NCBI GenBank assembly: GCA_963678675.1
Contig: OY783192.1
Coordinates: forward strand, 7,574,001-7,638,000
Source of the DNA: Xiphydria camelus
Taxonomy: Eukaryota > Arthropoda > Insecta > Hymenoptera > Xiphydriidae
DNA length: 64,000 bases
Reading direction: 5' to 3'
This document shows positions 11,189 through 22,601 of the stretch, piece after piece. How positions within the stretch are numbered: the stretch's first letter is position 1; each line of letters opens with the position of its first letter. Below the pieces are notes generated by a model that saw nothing but the letters and a program-made list of their open reading frames with translations, had not been told where the DNA came from and did not search any database. A program made the position numbers and the translations under genes.

Positions 11189-12520
11189 TTATGTAATGCG
11201 ATTTTGAGAATTTTCCCTTACATTGTACATTTGAAGCAAAAAAACTGAAGGAAAAAGAAGATGCTACCCTATAAGGTCTTCCTTCACAACGATGGCGATC
11301 ATACCGATAGGAATAAGTCAAAGCAGTACTGGTTCACAGTACAAGTTGATCTCACCGTGTAACGCCCTTGTATCCAGTATCGTTTACATAACAGCAAGAA
11401 GGATTCGTCTCGTTGATGCGACATCCATACATAAGTTAAACTTCCGACCCTGCGGCACGCGATGAGCCGGGTTTGCATCGTCACGAAAGGGTACAGCGGT
11501 TAGCCGGCGTTAATACAGTCAGTCAAGTAGGAAGACGCGCTTCTTACGCGGGATAAGTGCATACGCTGGTAGCCGGTATCTTATTTATCTCCGAACAAAG
11601 GCTACCTGGTAACAAAACCGTCCCTTCGAAGGCAGTGGCGGTTTGACCCTGGCCGAAGATAAGGCAAAACTGGCTACTTAATATACGTTTCGGGTGACTT
11701 GTGTGGTCCTCTCAGGTTGCTCAAGATATCATCGTATCTCTTTCTCTACAATGCCACGGGTCCGTGCCACTGATAAATCGTCTGGGTCGTAAACTACCAT
11801 TGCTCTCCCTCCCGAATATACACGAGTAAGTATATAGGATCGAACGCGGAGAATACTTCGCAGTATGGATCGAATTTATAAACGAAAGCTTGCGTCCGGA
11901 ACGAGCTTATTTCGTTTCAAAGTTACGCTTAGATGGAACTTTATTGGACGATAGTTGAAACTTAGTCTAAATATGCTGAGCTCCAAATAGTGTCAATTAA
12001 GTATCATAAGTAGGGATAAAGGAAGTAAAGTTGACTATCGTTTTTTAGCCATGGAGATGTGGTAGGGGAGAATATGCAAATTGTGTGCAAATGCATTGCC
12101 GTGGAGTGATTTTTAGAGTTGAAATCAATATAAGCATGTCAATAGAAGCTCCAAATATTCTTTCATCATTCTGCATCCTTATATTGAACAATTTTTAATT
12201 AGCTGATATTGTATTTTGCAAGGGGGAAAAAAATGCAAAAGTGAAAAATCTTTCATGCGTCGGATAATTGTGCGCAGAACGAAAGACACAGGAAATAAAT
12301 GAATGAAATGAATGTTTTATGGAATATTAATACGGAAACGAGAAAATGTATTCAGTAAATGTTTATTTTATTGAAAAGTAGTAACAAAATTATGAAAATT
12401 ACTTTCTCAAACAAGAATCACAGATACAGATAATTTTCAGCTTCATCAGCTTGCACTGATATAATAAGATAGTATCATAGTATAATCTGAGAATATGCGA
12501 AAACGGTTAGAAATAGTTGT
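11189..12520. other. No gene seen; single-copy-looking DNA
   Basis: Mixed composition with short unconvincing frames. I see no repeat or RNA gene; it could be intronic or intergenic. Confidence 0.4.
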
Positions 12521-13192
12521 ATATGAGTCAAGCCATGTCAAGTCGGACTCGAAATTTCCACTAAATCGCGGATTTCGGAAATAATAACTCTATTGCGAAG
12601 GGAATATGGCACTTACGTTACCGTATTAATATTTCGTGAAAATTCTGTTATTTGTTAATGTTATTAACAATCAAACTTTGAAGCGCAATTAAAATTAAAA
12701 ATCGTTTTCTCTTAAACTACTTTAGATAATTACTTGAAATTTTGCACACTGATAAAGCAATGTTTACACTATCGAATAAATATTTGCTTGAGGTGAAATT
12801 GTTTTAAAAAATGTATTTTGCATTAATTTTTTTAAAACAATTGCAATTTTTCTTGCGGTCTTCACGCTATAAAAAAATGAAACTTACATCAATTCATGCG
12901 GCAAACGTTGGCCTTTTATAATCTGCAAAGAGAACTTTGTACTTTTTCTCCATTCCGGAGATACGAAATTGTTTGTTACGCGGTGCGCTCGTAGATCGCG
13001 CGGCGCGCTCCGCTACTGGCGTCCGCGGCAACTTGATGGCCGCGCAAACTTGAGCAAAAACCGTTTGAACTTGCATGAACATGATTTTCCGAGTTTGGCA
13101 AACATAGACAGTTTTCTTGTCAGTTTGCTGATGGTGCTCGTGCGGTATACTTGCTTAAAAACTATTCGGTGTTTCAATATCATTAAGTGAAA

Positions 13193-13412
13193 ATGGTTCG
13201 ACCGAAGGAATGTTGTAATCCTTTGAAAAGGAAAGGTCATAATTGTGTTCGTCATAAGTTGTTCCTCGCGCGTTACTGCCAAGTGGAATAAAAAATTCGA
13301 AGAATACATTGATCGATATATTTGTCAAATATGTCGTAAGGACATGTATATTGATGTTAAAATTGCTTCAAATGTAGAAAATGAAGACCCAAGCACCCAA
13401 GACCGAAGATAG
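13193..13412 (+). pseudogene. Cys/His-rich ORF fragment in left foldback arm
   Basis: The frame begins MVRPKECCNPLKRKGHNC and then loses frame near 13268. After a one-base shift it continues through WNKKFEEYIDRYICQICRKD to a stop at 13412. The CC...H..C...CQIC pattern suggests a zinc-binding N-terminal domain, but I cannot name the family. The break is the loss of one base in a GCGCG run. Confidence 0.4.
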
Positions 13413-13595
13413 TTAATACCGATAATTAATTGCTATACTGTAATACCTTCCAGGGAACGAATTGAATTTTTAACTGAATGTAAATATTGGATTTGAACAG
13501 TGAACAGTTATAATTACTTGGAAGTTTATTCGTGGTTCACTATTAAAGAAGGTGTTACAGTATAGCAATTAATTATACAATAAAATATAAAAATA

Positions 13596-14188
13596 ACACA
13601 GGTTTACAACAAAAAAAAAGTCCGGACTATTTGACCGGACCATGGTATTCCGAGGTATTTTTGCGTCCTGAATCCGATCCCGAGGTCATCTGAGCCCCAT
13701 CACGTCAGAAAAACGAGATTTCGAAATAAATAAATAAGGAAATGGGACTGCCCTGAGCAGCACCCAGAGCATGACTCCAAGGTTCTAAGGCCATTACGGT
13801 CAGTGCTGGGTCCACTGTCACAGTGAACGGATCGCCGGAATTGGATGCCTTGACAGGGAGATCGTAATCCGCGAGATACAACGATCATGGCAACATTTTA
13901 TCCACTGGGGTGGTTCTGTGATAGTCCCGGTCGAGATTTAGGACTCCATTCCAATGTTTGGAAGGTATTCAAGACCTAAACAGCTACCCTCCAACTCAAC
14001 AGGTCGCTTGAGAAATTGTCCCGGATCCAGTTCCAAAAAATGGTCATTTTAACCTCTAAATGACCTTGAAATCTCATTTTTCTGACGTGATGGGGCTCAG
14101 ATGACCTCGGGATCGGATTCAGGACGCAAAAATACCTCGGAATACCATGGTCAAATAGTCCGGACTTTTTTTTTTTGTAAACCTGTGT
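13596..14188. mobile_element. Inner palindromic element in the foldback loop
   Basis: ACACAGGTTTACAA at the left and its inverse at the right bound about 590 bp. The arms continue for over 100 bp (CCATGGTATTCCGAGG, GATCCCGAGGTCATCTGAG) before unpaired DNA. No coding content is recognised. A smaller palindrome (AATTAATTGCTATACTGTAA) lies just before it at about 13420-13577. Confidence 0.65.
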
Positions 14189-14199
14189 AATTAGTAAAC

Positions 14200-14410
14200 T
14201 CACTTCGTGCTTGGGTCTTCATTTTCTACATTTGAAGCAATTTTAACATCATTATACATGTCTTTACGACATATCTGACAAATATATCGATCAATGTATT
14301 CTTTGAATTTTTTATTCCACTTGGCGGTAACGCGCGAGGAACAAGTTATGACGAACACAATTATGACCTTTCTTTTTCAAAGGATTACAACATTGCTTCG
14401 GTCGAACCAT
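14200..14410 (-). pseudogene. Cys/His-rich ORF fragment in right foldback arm
   Basis: This is the mirror copy of the segment in the left arm, starting MVRPKQCCNPLKKKGHNC and carrying the same loss of frame before the IDRYICQICRKDM part. It ends shortly after the arm boundary at a different stop. Sharing the lesion implies the arms were copied from one already broken sequence or have been homogenised. Confidence 0.4.
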
Positions 14411-15082
14411 TTTCACTTAATGATATTGAAACACCGAATAGTTTTTACGCAAGTATACCGCACGAGCACCATCAGCAAACTGACAAGAAAACTGTGTATG
14501 TTTGCCAAACTCGGAAAATCATGTTCATGCAAGTTCAAACGGTTTTTGCTCAAGTTTGCGCGGCCATCAAGATGCCGCGGACGCCAGTAGCGGAGCGCAC
14601 CGCGCGATCTACGAGCGCACCGCGTAACAAACAATTTCGTATCTCCGGAATGGAGAAAAAGTACAAAGTTCTCTTTGCAGATTATAAAAGGCCAACGTTT
14701 GCCGCATGAATTTATGTAAGTTCCATTTTTTTATAGCGTGAAGAACGCATGAAAAATTGCAATTGTTTAAAAAAAATTAATGCAAAATTCATTTTTTAAA
14801 ACAATTTCACCTCAAGCAAATATTTATTCGATAGTGTAAACATTGCTTTATCAGTGTGCAAAATTTTAAGTAATTGTCTAAAGTAGTTTAAGAGAAAACG
14901 ATTTTTCATTTTAATCGCGCTTCAAAGTTTGATTGTTAATAACATTAACAAATAACGGAATTTTCACGAAATATTAATACGGTAACGTAAGTGCCATACT
15001 CCCTTCGTAATAGAGTTATTATTTTCGAAATCCGCGATTTAGTGGAAATTTCGAGTCCGACTTGACATGGCTTGACTCATAT

Positions 15083-17123
15083 GCGCACAAGAAGTAATTC
15101 TGCGTTTGTAAGAATGCATGCGTATAATTACCCGCTGTGACTTAATTGGATATGAAAAACAATTACTCATAGATATTTTATCGGAAAGAAATTAACGATA
15201 GCTCAAAAGACACACAAAGTAACGTACTTTTGTGAAATTTATTAAGTTAAATAAACAAATTAAATTTACGAACTTTACCACCTTATTTCTTAGATCTCTA
15301 AAATTATAATACATGTTAATAGCTGTTACTTCTGTTAATAGCAATGCTTCAAATCGATAAAATTTACAGTTATTATACATCATACACACACAGAATTATC
15401 TTTTGCTTAACATTTCCACTCGATGTTTCCTTCTATCGAAGAAGTGACCAAAACTACGATACGCACGATCACTCACTGCGCACAAAATCCCCCTATTTTC
15501 TCCTACACAGTGACGTGCAACTACATTCCGACTTTAGAGCGAGTGCAATTGCGGGACAAAATAATGTATTCTTATAACATTGCGCGATTTCAGAAACTGC
15601 ATATATGGCTTACTGGTAGTACGATGCCTACATACCTATATACATAGCGTCATTATTTCCGATGTTCAGATGCTCTGTTCCCCATATTGTTAAAAGTTTA
15701 GCATCTCCTACTCCATAGAAATCTAGATACACCGATGCGCCGCAGTGGACGGTACTCGAAAGCTATTCAGATCGGTGCACAGCAGCTTCTACGAACAAAC
15801 AATCTATTTACCACATTTATACATATTTTCGATGCAACGTCGTGGTATACCAAGTTACGGTGTACGTACATACGTTCGTCGGCGTGGCATATGAGATCCA
15901 AGTGTGGCCCAAGTTCAGCGGAACAAGCGTCGAAGCTCACCGAGACGCTATAATGATGGCGTAACAGACGATAACGCGAATCGAGCGACGGTAATCACCG
16001 CATCATTTACATCCTGCGACTCTGTAATTCTGGCGCCTACGCCACCACCGTACTCGGTCGCACCACCCCCTCTCCAACGCAACGGTCTCCCCGTGCGACG
16101 ACGAATTATTAATGTGGGCACGATCGCTCGTTCGTCCCCGTACGCGCTGGGACAGGAGCAGTTGTACGTACCGACATTCGTGCTCCCGTACATATACGTA
16201 TCCAGCATTTGCATGGCGCATCGGTAATAAACACTCCGGAGCAAACTGTGCTCTGCGTTTGATTGGGCCGGAGCCATAATGACAGGGTATTGTCATGCAA
16301 ATCTTCCCGAACTCTCGCACGTATGGCCCGGAGGCCTGTTGCAATCCCTGCGCGTTATTAGGCATTCGCTTAATGTCCTGTTTTGAGAACGTAAATCGAC
16401 AGTTCGATGGAAGAAATCGCTGTTACCTTGGTAACGATATATATGTATTTCTGCCGGGAAATTTCTTATTACGCGATCGACGACACGAATACTTTTTTAA
16501 GAAGACTGCGCGGTCTCTCTATAGCGTACCGAGGAAATCGAACACCACCGCGGCGGGAAGTAAATAGTACCGCGGAACAAAGGCGACGTCAAAGTTGACG
16601 ACGAGTGAGCATTGCGAGCGACGGAGCCGGAAAAAAAAAGTTGGAACGAGATGGTAATGAAATTTGAGATTCCGAGATTGAAAGTATTCGCTCGGCGAAG
16701 CGAGGTGGTACGTCCGGGAAGCGAAGTCGAAATAAAAGTGGATCGGTTGCGCGTTTTAAACTGTCGTGAAAATAGAACAGATGTATTTTCGCCCTCGTGG
16801 GGTTTTGCGTACTACAATATGTATATAGCGACGTTATATCGCCGGGAGGCCGCGGTTGGGCACTCGCGATCTAATTCCCCGCTGAAATGACAGATTCGCT
16901 GTTCCATGTCGAAGCGGCGGAACGAGAAGGGCAATTTAAGCCCCTAAAATGCTCTCGGTATCCCCTTGAATTTGGAGTACGTTCTGTCGATGATGGGGAT
17001 GTTTTTTCAAAGTTGACAGCTGCGTACGGGGTAGATCGATCTCGGTACAAGATGGAAGAAGTACAATCCGTAACCTACATAGTTGCTCGCTTACTTTCGA
17101 AAAAACGGGACTCAAATCGTTAT
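15083..17123. other. Single-copy-looking stretch, no gene called
   Basis: The left part is AT-rich. About 15700-17100 is more GC-rich, with several overlapping open frames up to 120 codons on both strands. None has a recognisable domain or supporting splice signals, and their translations look compositional. It may contain regulatory or untranslated sequence. Confidence 0.35.
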
Positions 17124-17840
17124 GTGAGTTCCACAGGGTTCTAAGTACCTACACTTTTGGTGAAAAATGAGATATTTACACCAACGAGTATAAAGATGAA
17201 TTCTGCTTCTGTTGGTTTAGGAATTTTGCCTTTAAGATTAAAGATGGCGCTATAGTAGTATTTCCACAAAGTTCTAAGTAACATCTTTTTGCACATTATT
17301 TGTTTCCACATAGTCTAAGTACTGTTTACAAGCTGCTGCAAGTTTTCTGTGTATCGTTGTATGTAGATTGCTGTTTTATATTTAAATATGTCTGATTCAG
17401 ATAAGAGTGGTCTGATTTTGCAAGCTCAGGATCTGAAAGTTCATCTCTATCGTCATATTTTTAATTTTGAATACAAAATAGACTTCTTAAAACCCAAAAA
17501 ATATCTCTGTGATGTATGTGAAGAGTATAGGAAGCTGCAAAGAGAAAAAAAGAATATTAGCGAGAAGAAACAAATTGACTTTAATAAGCACAGGCAATGT
17601 TATGGAGTTACATGGTTCTAAGTACAGGTGTTATTTTTTTTTAATATCTCGGCAGTATGCTTTAACAACGTAAATGTCAATACATTTTCTCTGGCATCCT
17701 TTGCAAATAAGATGATTCATACGTTTCCATCTGAAAATTGTTAAAATATGAATCACAACAAAAGTTATGTTAAGTTAAACCCTAAAAATTGCTTTATCTC
17801 AGAAGTTACCAGAATGGACTTAGAACCCTGTGGAACTCAC
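17124..17840. mobile_element. TIR element with repeated TTCTAAGTA words
   Basis: GTGAGTTCCACAGGGTTCTA and its inverse bound 717 bp. The word TTCTAAGTA or a close variant is repeated at about 17138, 17271, 17312 and 17613, resembling repeated binding sites. It carries one short ORF (17388-17621) and is otherwise non-coding, so it looks like a deleted derivative of a larger coding transposon. Confidence 0.65.
17388..17621 (+). CDS. Truncated transposon ORF with Cys pair
   Basis: 77 codons from a clear ATG. After a short polar start come HIFNFEYKIDFLKPKKYLCD, a C-x2-C pair (CDVC) and a Lys/Glu-rich helix. An 'F(N).(E/F)...F..PKK..C..C..Y' segment is familiar from uncharacterised transposon-encoded proteins of insects, which is memory-level recognition only. 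The stop lies in a copy of the element's own TTCTAAGT repeat, so the reading frame is cut by a deletion that joined the ORF to end sequence. Confidence 0.35.
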   Translation: MSDSDKSGLILQAQDLKVHLYRHIFNFEYKIDFLKPKKYLCDVCEEYRKLQREKKNISEKKQIDFNKHRQCYGVTWF

Positions 17841-18645
17841 GTGTCGAAATCTTGACATCATAACGCATTGATTGAATTATTTCGACTTTCAATATCTATA
17901 AAGGTTTTGATGTGAAACATCTAATGCCGCGCTGCGGCGCACAGTGGGCCGTTTGCCCATTCTAGCTGGACAAAATATATATCGACTGTTAATCTTAATG
18001 TATGTTATTTTACATACATCGGATAGTATTTTTATTATCATAGTGGTTATTTGTGTTTAATTTAGAGTGTCATAGGTGTAAATAAAAAAAATTATTAACA
18101 AAAAAATTTTTTTGCAAAAATATACGTACAAATGTGTACATGTGGTAAAACAATCTTTATTATTATTTAATTTGAATGAAAATAATGGAAAAACATCATA
18201 GAAATATATAAATTAATCACTGAAATCAGAGGAGAAGTCTACGAAGATTCATATTTTTCTTCAGCCACAGTTCCGCACAAAATCACGTGCTTTGCTTGGA
18301 GCACTTCTTCACCTTCACAGAAGTTCCTCGAATCTGCGTTACACTTCCCGTAATTAAATATAGTTTTTAATTTTAAACACGGCATATTCTAATAATAGTA
18401 GTATCGTAATATAACAAAAATGTTGAAAAGAACCCAAACACCGGTAACAGACTACAGCTGTGCGGTTGTTTATAAAATGTACCCAAATAGGACGGTTATT
18501 TACATAACTAAAGTGGTGCCACCATCGGTAGTATAAATCGCCAACAGGGCTCGTGCAGGCCCGAGTGGTGCCGCGGCAGTAGGCAATATTCAGTGCTACA
18601 GTGGCCGTCAACAGCATTAAATACGTTACAAAGTGTGCCTTTATA
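17841..18645. other. No gene seen
   Basis: AT-rich DNA with long A/T runs. Nothing recognisable as a gene or repeat. Confidence 0.4.
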
Positions 18646-18908
18646 CAGGATGTCCCGCGCAGAATCGACCAGTTGCAGGGATCTTGAAATTTACCTTCGG
18701 CCGGGCTTGGTCGGTACTCGAGTCATTTATACCTCACCATTACTCACAATTACTCACAATTATTCACAAATTCACGATTTCGAGGTTAGACGCTTCGATC
18801 TCCCGAATTGACATCAACTCTAACTACCGACTCGACTTCTACCGGTATAAATGACTCGAGTAAATTTTAAGGTCCCTGCAACTGTGCGGTTCTGCGCGGA
18901 ACATCCTG
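18646..18908. mobile_element. MITE with CAGGATGTYCCGCGCAGAA ends
   Basis: The inverted ends are flanked by TA at 18644-18645 and 18909-18910. The arms continue through CAGTTGCAGGGA. It abuts the next MITE, sharing one TA. The last about 30 bp of the same element abuts the same neighbour again at 31930-31960. Confidence 0.75.
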
Positions 18909-18910
18909 TA

Positions 18911-19108
18911 CACCCAGCATCTCAGATTCTATCGCTAGTGACTTTCTAAACTGTCATTTTTAAACATACTAGCCAATGAACAACTACTTCTCATGCCCTC
19001 ATTAGTTATGGTATTAATGAAAGCATGAGGATTGATTAATCATTGGTTAGTACGTTTAAAAATAACATTTAAAAAATTCCTCAGCGACAGAATCCGAGAC
19101 GCCAGGTG
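18911..19108. mobile_element. MITE with CACCYRGCRTCTCRGATTCT ends
   Basis: Ends CACCCAGCATCTCAGATTCT and the inverse, with TA on both sides (18909-18910 and 19109-19110) and internal pairing through CATCATGCTTTC-like segments. A second, 3'-truncated copy lies at 31963-32129. Confidence 0.7.
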
Positions 19109-19369
19109 TACATAGTGAAGTAAATAAATAAATTATTTATAGAAAAATGGAAAACCTTATCTCTTTCGGGTTCATTCCAATTAACGAAAATTTCCTTTGT
19201 GAAACCGTGAGGACGAAAGGAAAAGAACTACCTGATGAGAATCATATGAAAAATGTTGAAATACAACGACCCGGCGAATGCTTTATAATTATAGGCAGGG
19301 TACTGCCGCAAACAAGTATCAACGAATCAAAATATAAAGTAGATTTTAAAGTATGCCATATACTTCTTC

Positions 19370-19520
19370 TTTTTCAGGGCGATTTTTGTACCCTACTATG
19401 TAACACGATGGTCTCGACTTCGGCATAATGAAAAACAACCTTTCATTTATAGGATTTGTTACTAATTCTCACCAAATATTAACTTTCCCTATGTACCGTG
19501 TAGAAAGTGTGTGACATTAC
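19370..19520. repeat. Dispersed repeat, inverted copy at about 34735-34900
   Basis: GTCTCGACTTCGGCATAATG, CCTTTCATTTATAGGATTT and CTATGTACCGTGTAGAAAGT occur here and, inverted, in the second location. No termini or coding content could be defined. Confidence 0.55.
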
Positions 19521-19930
19521 GTCACGTTTTCGTAGGGTGACAGTTCTTTAGACAGGTTTACATGGAGCGACGACCGTCATATTTTCCGTTAAAGAACGCG
19601 GGTTGTTCAAAGGACTCTCAAATTCAAAACTCGTGTATTAAAAACTCTCGCTATTAGCATATCTCTTTCTTACTGCGTATACTCTTGTAGAACGAAGGTC
19701 ACTCGAGGGATGATATGGGGTATGTTAAGGCCAAGCAGGGGCTGAATGCGCTCGCGGTCAAGTACCTTTCGCGGAAAGCTAAATGCCGGACGATTCCTAA
19801 TGAGTCACGCGTCACCGAAATCACTTTACTAATCATCGCCAATCGTCGACTACTTAATCCGCTTAAGACCCCTCTACACGTTGGCCAATGCATTGGCAAG
19901 CACGCTGGCCAGTACGCATTGGCCAATATA

Positions 19931-20329
19931 CAGGGTGTAACAAAATAAGTGTAAAACATTTCAGGGGGTGATTTCTCATCGAAAAAGGGATAGGGTCTTT
20001 CATATAAAGAAACTTCATTTGAGCATCCCTTGTTAAGATACAGCCACTTAAAGGGGTTGTGTTTTCCACCCCTTACAACCATGGGGTAAACCAAATAAAT
20101 TACTGGCTAAGTGTCTTTTTGATAGTAGAAAATGTCACGTTAATTTCAATTTTGTAACTTTTTTAGTGTTTGTGAAAAAAATTGTAAAACAAATTTTATG
20201 TACCCCCTTTAAGGGACTGTATCTTAACAAGGGATATTCAAATGAAGTTTCTTTATATGAAAGACCCTATCCCTTTTTCGATGAGGAATCACCCCCTGAA
20301 TTGTTTTACACTTATTTTATTACACCCTG
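19931..20329. mobile_element. MITE with CAGGGTGTAACAAAATAAG ends
   Basis: 399 bp with inverted ends and TA duplications at 19929-19930 and 20330-20331. The arms pair through CCCTATCCCTTTTTCGATGA. It sits inside the left terminal region of the outer Harbinger-like element. Confidence 0.8.
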
Positions 20330-20584
20330 TATAGAGGGGGCTATTGGTGATATTGGCGGCATTGCACCAGCGTTGGCAGAGCTGGGCCAAGCGTTGGCGA
20401 CTGATCCGTCGTGGTGACGGATTTTGAAGACACATCAAAGGCGTTGGCACCCGAGGCGAAATTTTTATATTCATTTTGACACTGAACACTCTGCTAATTT
20501 CCATTGCACTAGCAGTATCTTCGATTTAAAAGAAGTGTTCATGTCCATATTAAAATGGCACTGATTTTAACACTCCTGAGAGAC

Positions 20585-20815
20585 TCTACCTACATAATTC
20601 TATTTTTGTCACTCAGTGTCAAATACTCGGTTTCATGGCCGTCCTCGACGCATGTGAAATCATCTTTCACACACCAATTCGTGAAAAGTTGCGCAGTGCG
20701 TGAAATAACTTGCGCAGCGCGTGAAATCGTCAACCTCGTATTTGACACTTAGTGACAAAAAATAGAATTCGTTATTCGGTTGATTCGCGCCCTCATAACG
20801 AAAATAACTATTTCA
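20585..20815. mobile_element. Family A repeat copy
   Basis: Contains TTTTGTCACTCAGTGTCAAA, the GCGCAGTGCGTGAAAT segment and the shortened core GTTATTCGG...CCCTCATAACGAAAATA. Same family as 6893-7490. Confidence 0.65.
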
Positions 20816-21046
20816 GTAGTAGCAGTATCAAGTCAGTGTTTTAGAACGCAAAATTTCTATACTCAATTTAACACTGATGTGTTAAAGATGTATGCGATCT
20901 ATGTAAACTCCGCAAAAAGTATAGGACTACTTTATAGGTCTGTTAAAAGAATTTAGTAATAAAATTATTTATATTTGTACAATAAGGATTAAGGTTTTGT
21001 CAACAATTAAAGTGACAAATATATTATTTATTTGTCAATTTTGCGA

Positions 21047-21503
21047 CTTCAGCACGCTGGCCAGCGCATTAGCGAACGCATTGGCCAACTAGTCTAAGAT
21101 CCGAACTAGAGACGTTCTTCACAGATTTGCTTACCGGATGAAAAGTATTTTTTATCAAACATAATACGTCAATGAATATATCACGAATGGGTAGGCTAAT
21201 AAAATATGCTCAAGACTACCCTTAAAACTATATAAACAGGTGAGCTGATATGAGCAATTTGCACCGATCTGCTTACTAATTCTCTTCTAAACTATATATG
21301 AAATTCAACTATAAATGAAATTAAACTATATATGAAAATAAAGATAATTTTATTGCAAACACGATGGTATAATCCTACCTGCAAAAAATCGGTCATGAAT
21401 CACGGTTGTAAGGCTTTGAAATTTATCGGAGCTAGCCAAGATACGCGTACTACAGGCAAATTTGCTATAGGACGCAACGTAGGAAGTGGGCGCGACGCGA
21501 CAG
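21047..21503. repeat. Left inverted arm of the outer element
   Basis: Pairs with 31340-31800 in inverse orientation, including AGATCCGAACTAGAGACG, CTTACCGGATGAAAAGTA and GGAAGTGGGCGCGACGCGAC. The inner Harbinger element is inserted at the TTA just after it, while the right arm is uninterrupted at the same site. Confidence 0.8.
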
Positions 21504-21721
21504 TTAAGCCGCGTACACATCTAGCGAATGCGTTCGGCCGAACGCCAGCGAATTCGTTCGGCCGAACACCAGCGAATGCGTCCGGCCGAACACCAGAGAA
21601 CGCGGATTGCGTTCGGCCGAATACCAGCAAATGCGTTCGAAATGCATTCGGTGTTCGTCATTCGTTCAACGAGGTTCGCTCGAAATCTATTTCTTTTCCG
21701 CCGGCAAGTAAATTGAAGAAC

Positions 21722-22165
21722 ATGTCTGGTGATGACGAGTTAATAATTATTGCGAGTGCAGCATGTGTGGTAATCGATGAAGAGGAAAATCTACGAAAAA
21801 GAAGAAGACCACGGCGTTGGTGGATGACGTCCCTCTTCAAAAGCAGGAGACAGTACAGCGGAACTAACGCACGACCTCAAACGGGATGCAGACTACGGGC
21901 TTTTCCAAAACTTGTCCCGAATGAAGTCAACTGATTTCGAATATTTACTAAATTTAATTGGGCCGCAAATTCGGAAACAAGATACGTTCTACAGAGAAAG
22001 TATACCTGCAGCACAGAAAGACTACTGGTTACTTTAAGATATTTGGCTACTGGAGATTCGTACGCAAGTTTGATGCATACCTTCAAAATATCAAAACAAC
22101 TTATTTCAAGAATTGTACCTGAAGTCTGCGCTGCTCTAATTGAAAACCTAAAAGACCATGTAAAG
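21722..22165 (+). pseudogene. Harbinger transposase, N-terminal exon, frameshifted
   Basis: From ATG 21722 the frame gives MSGDDELIIIASAACVVIDE, then a basic stretch with RRWWMTSLFKSRRQY, the characteristic start of PIF/Harbinger transposases. Two one-base frameshifts follow (near 21855 and 22015). The other frames supply the expected continuation: DADYGLFQNLSRM, then LLVTLRYLATGDSYASLMHT and ISRIVPEVCAALIENLKD. The exon ends at a GTGAGT donor (22166). The next exon, with the DDE catalytic core, is absent; DNA up to 22358 is non-coding and then the oppositely oriented partner gene begins. I infer loss by deletion. The protein would be a nuclear DDE recombinase acting on the TIRs. Confidence 0.8.
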
Positions 22166-22358
22166 GTGAGTATACAAATTGTAGAACGAAATTTATTTCT
22201 TTATTCGTTGAATTTACAGTTACATCTTATGATTAGGAGCCTAATAATGTATAGTCATCTACTTATTGTGCATGTTTACCACCTAAAAATTAAAAAAAAC
22301 TTAATTTTTCCTCTTTTACAATATCATAATTCTAACATCCTGTGCAAAGCACTTTCAT

Positions 22359-22601
22359 CTACTCATTACGAAAAGTGGAGATGTATTGCGTTAAGTTGGT
22401 GAGTGCATGATTGGTGTCAGGTGAGCGGGTGACAGGAATGGAATGTGCTAGTGGGGACGCTACAGAAGTAGGGATATTGTGTTCTTCAAAAGTATGTACT
22501 GCAGCTGCAGAGTTGACTTTAGTGAGCTGTAATGACGGAACATGAGAAGAGCGCGAATCAGATCCCGAGTGACAAGATTTCTCGGCCAATAAAGATTCTA
22601 T
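22359..22601 (-). pseudogene. MADF partner protein, probable C-terminal exon
   Basis: The minus frame reads ESLLAEKSCHSGSDSRSSHV, then a Ser/Thr/Pro-rich segment, to a stop at 22359. Its place inside the Harbinger element, its orientation and its Ser-rich composition fit the tail that follows a MADF domain in these proteins. The exact acceptor is unclear because the satellite array begins here, about 22600. It would join the exon at 26648-26982. Confidence 0.45.

Larger units (their letters stand above)
12521..15082. mobile_element. Foldback element with two 876-bp inverted arms
   Basis: ATATGAGTCAAGCCATGTCA starts the left arm and its inverse ends the right arm. The arms (12521-13396 and 14207-15082) are colinear and nearly identical. 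The loop carries two further palindromes (about 13420-13577 and 13596-14188). Each arm reads inward into the same short coding segment with the same frameshift. The layout is either a long-TIR foldback element or a head-to-head pair of one truncated element. Confidence 0.8.

Noticed and set aside
13013..14590. 98-codon frames MYS(S/L)NFLFHLAVTREEQ on opposite strands in the foldback arms
   Set aside because: They are antisense to the Cys/His-rich segment and appear twice only because the arms are copies of each other.
15904..16365. Overlapping frames of 107-120 codons on both strands
   Set aside because: The translations are mutually antisense and compositional. No supporting signal picks one.
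21332..21720. ORF with NAFGRTPANSFGRTPANASG repeats
   Set aside because: The repeat is the translation of the Harbinger subterminal DNA repeats (GCGAAYGCGTTCGGCCGAAC). The coding part starts only at 21722.
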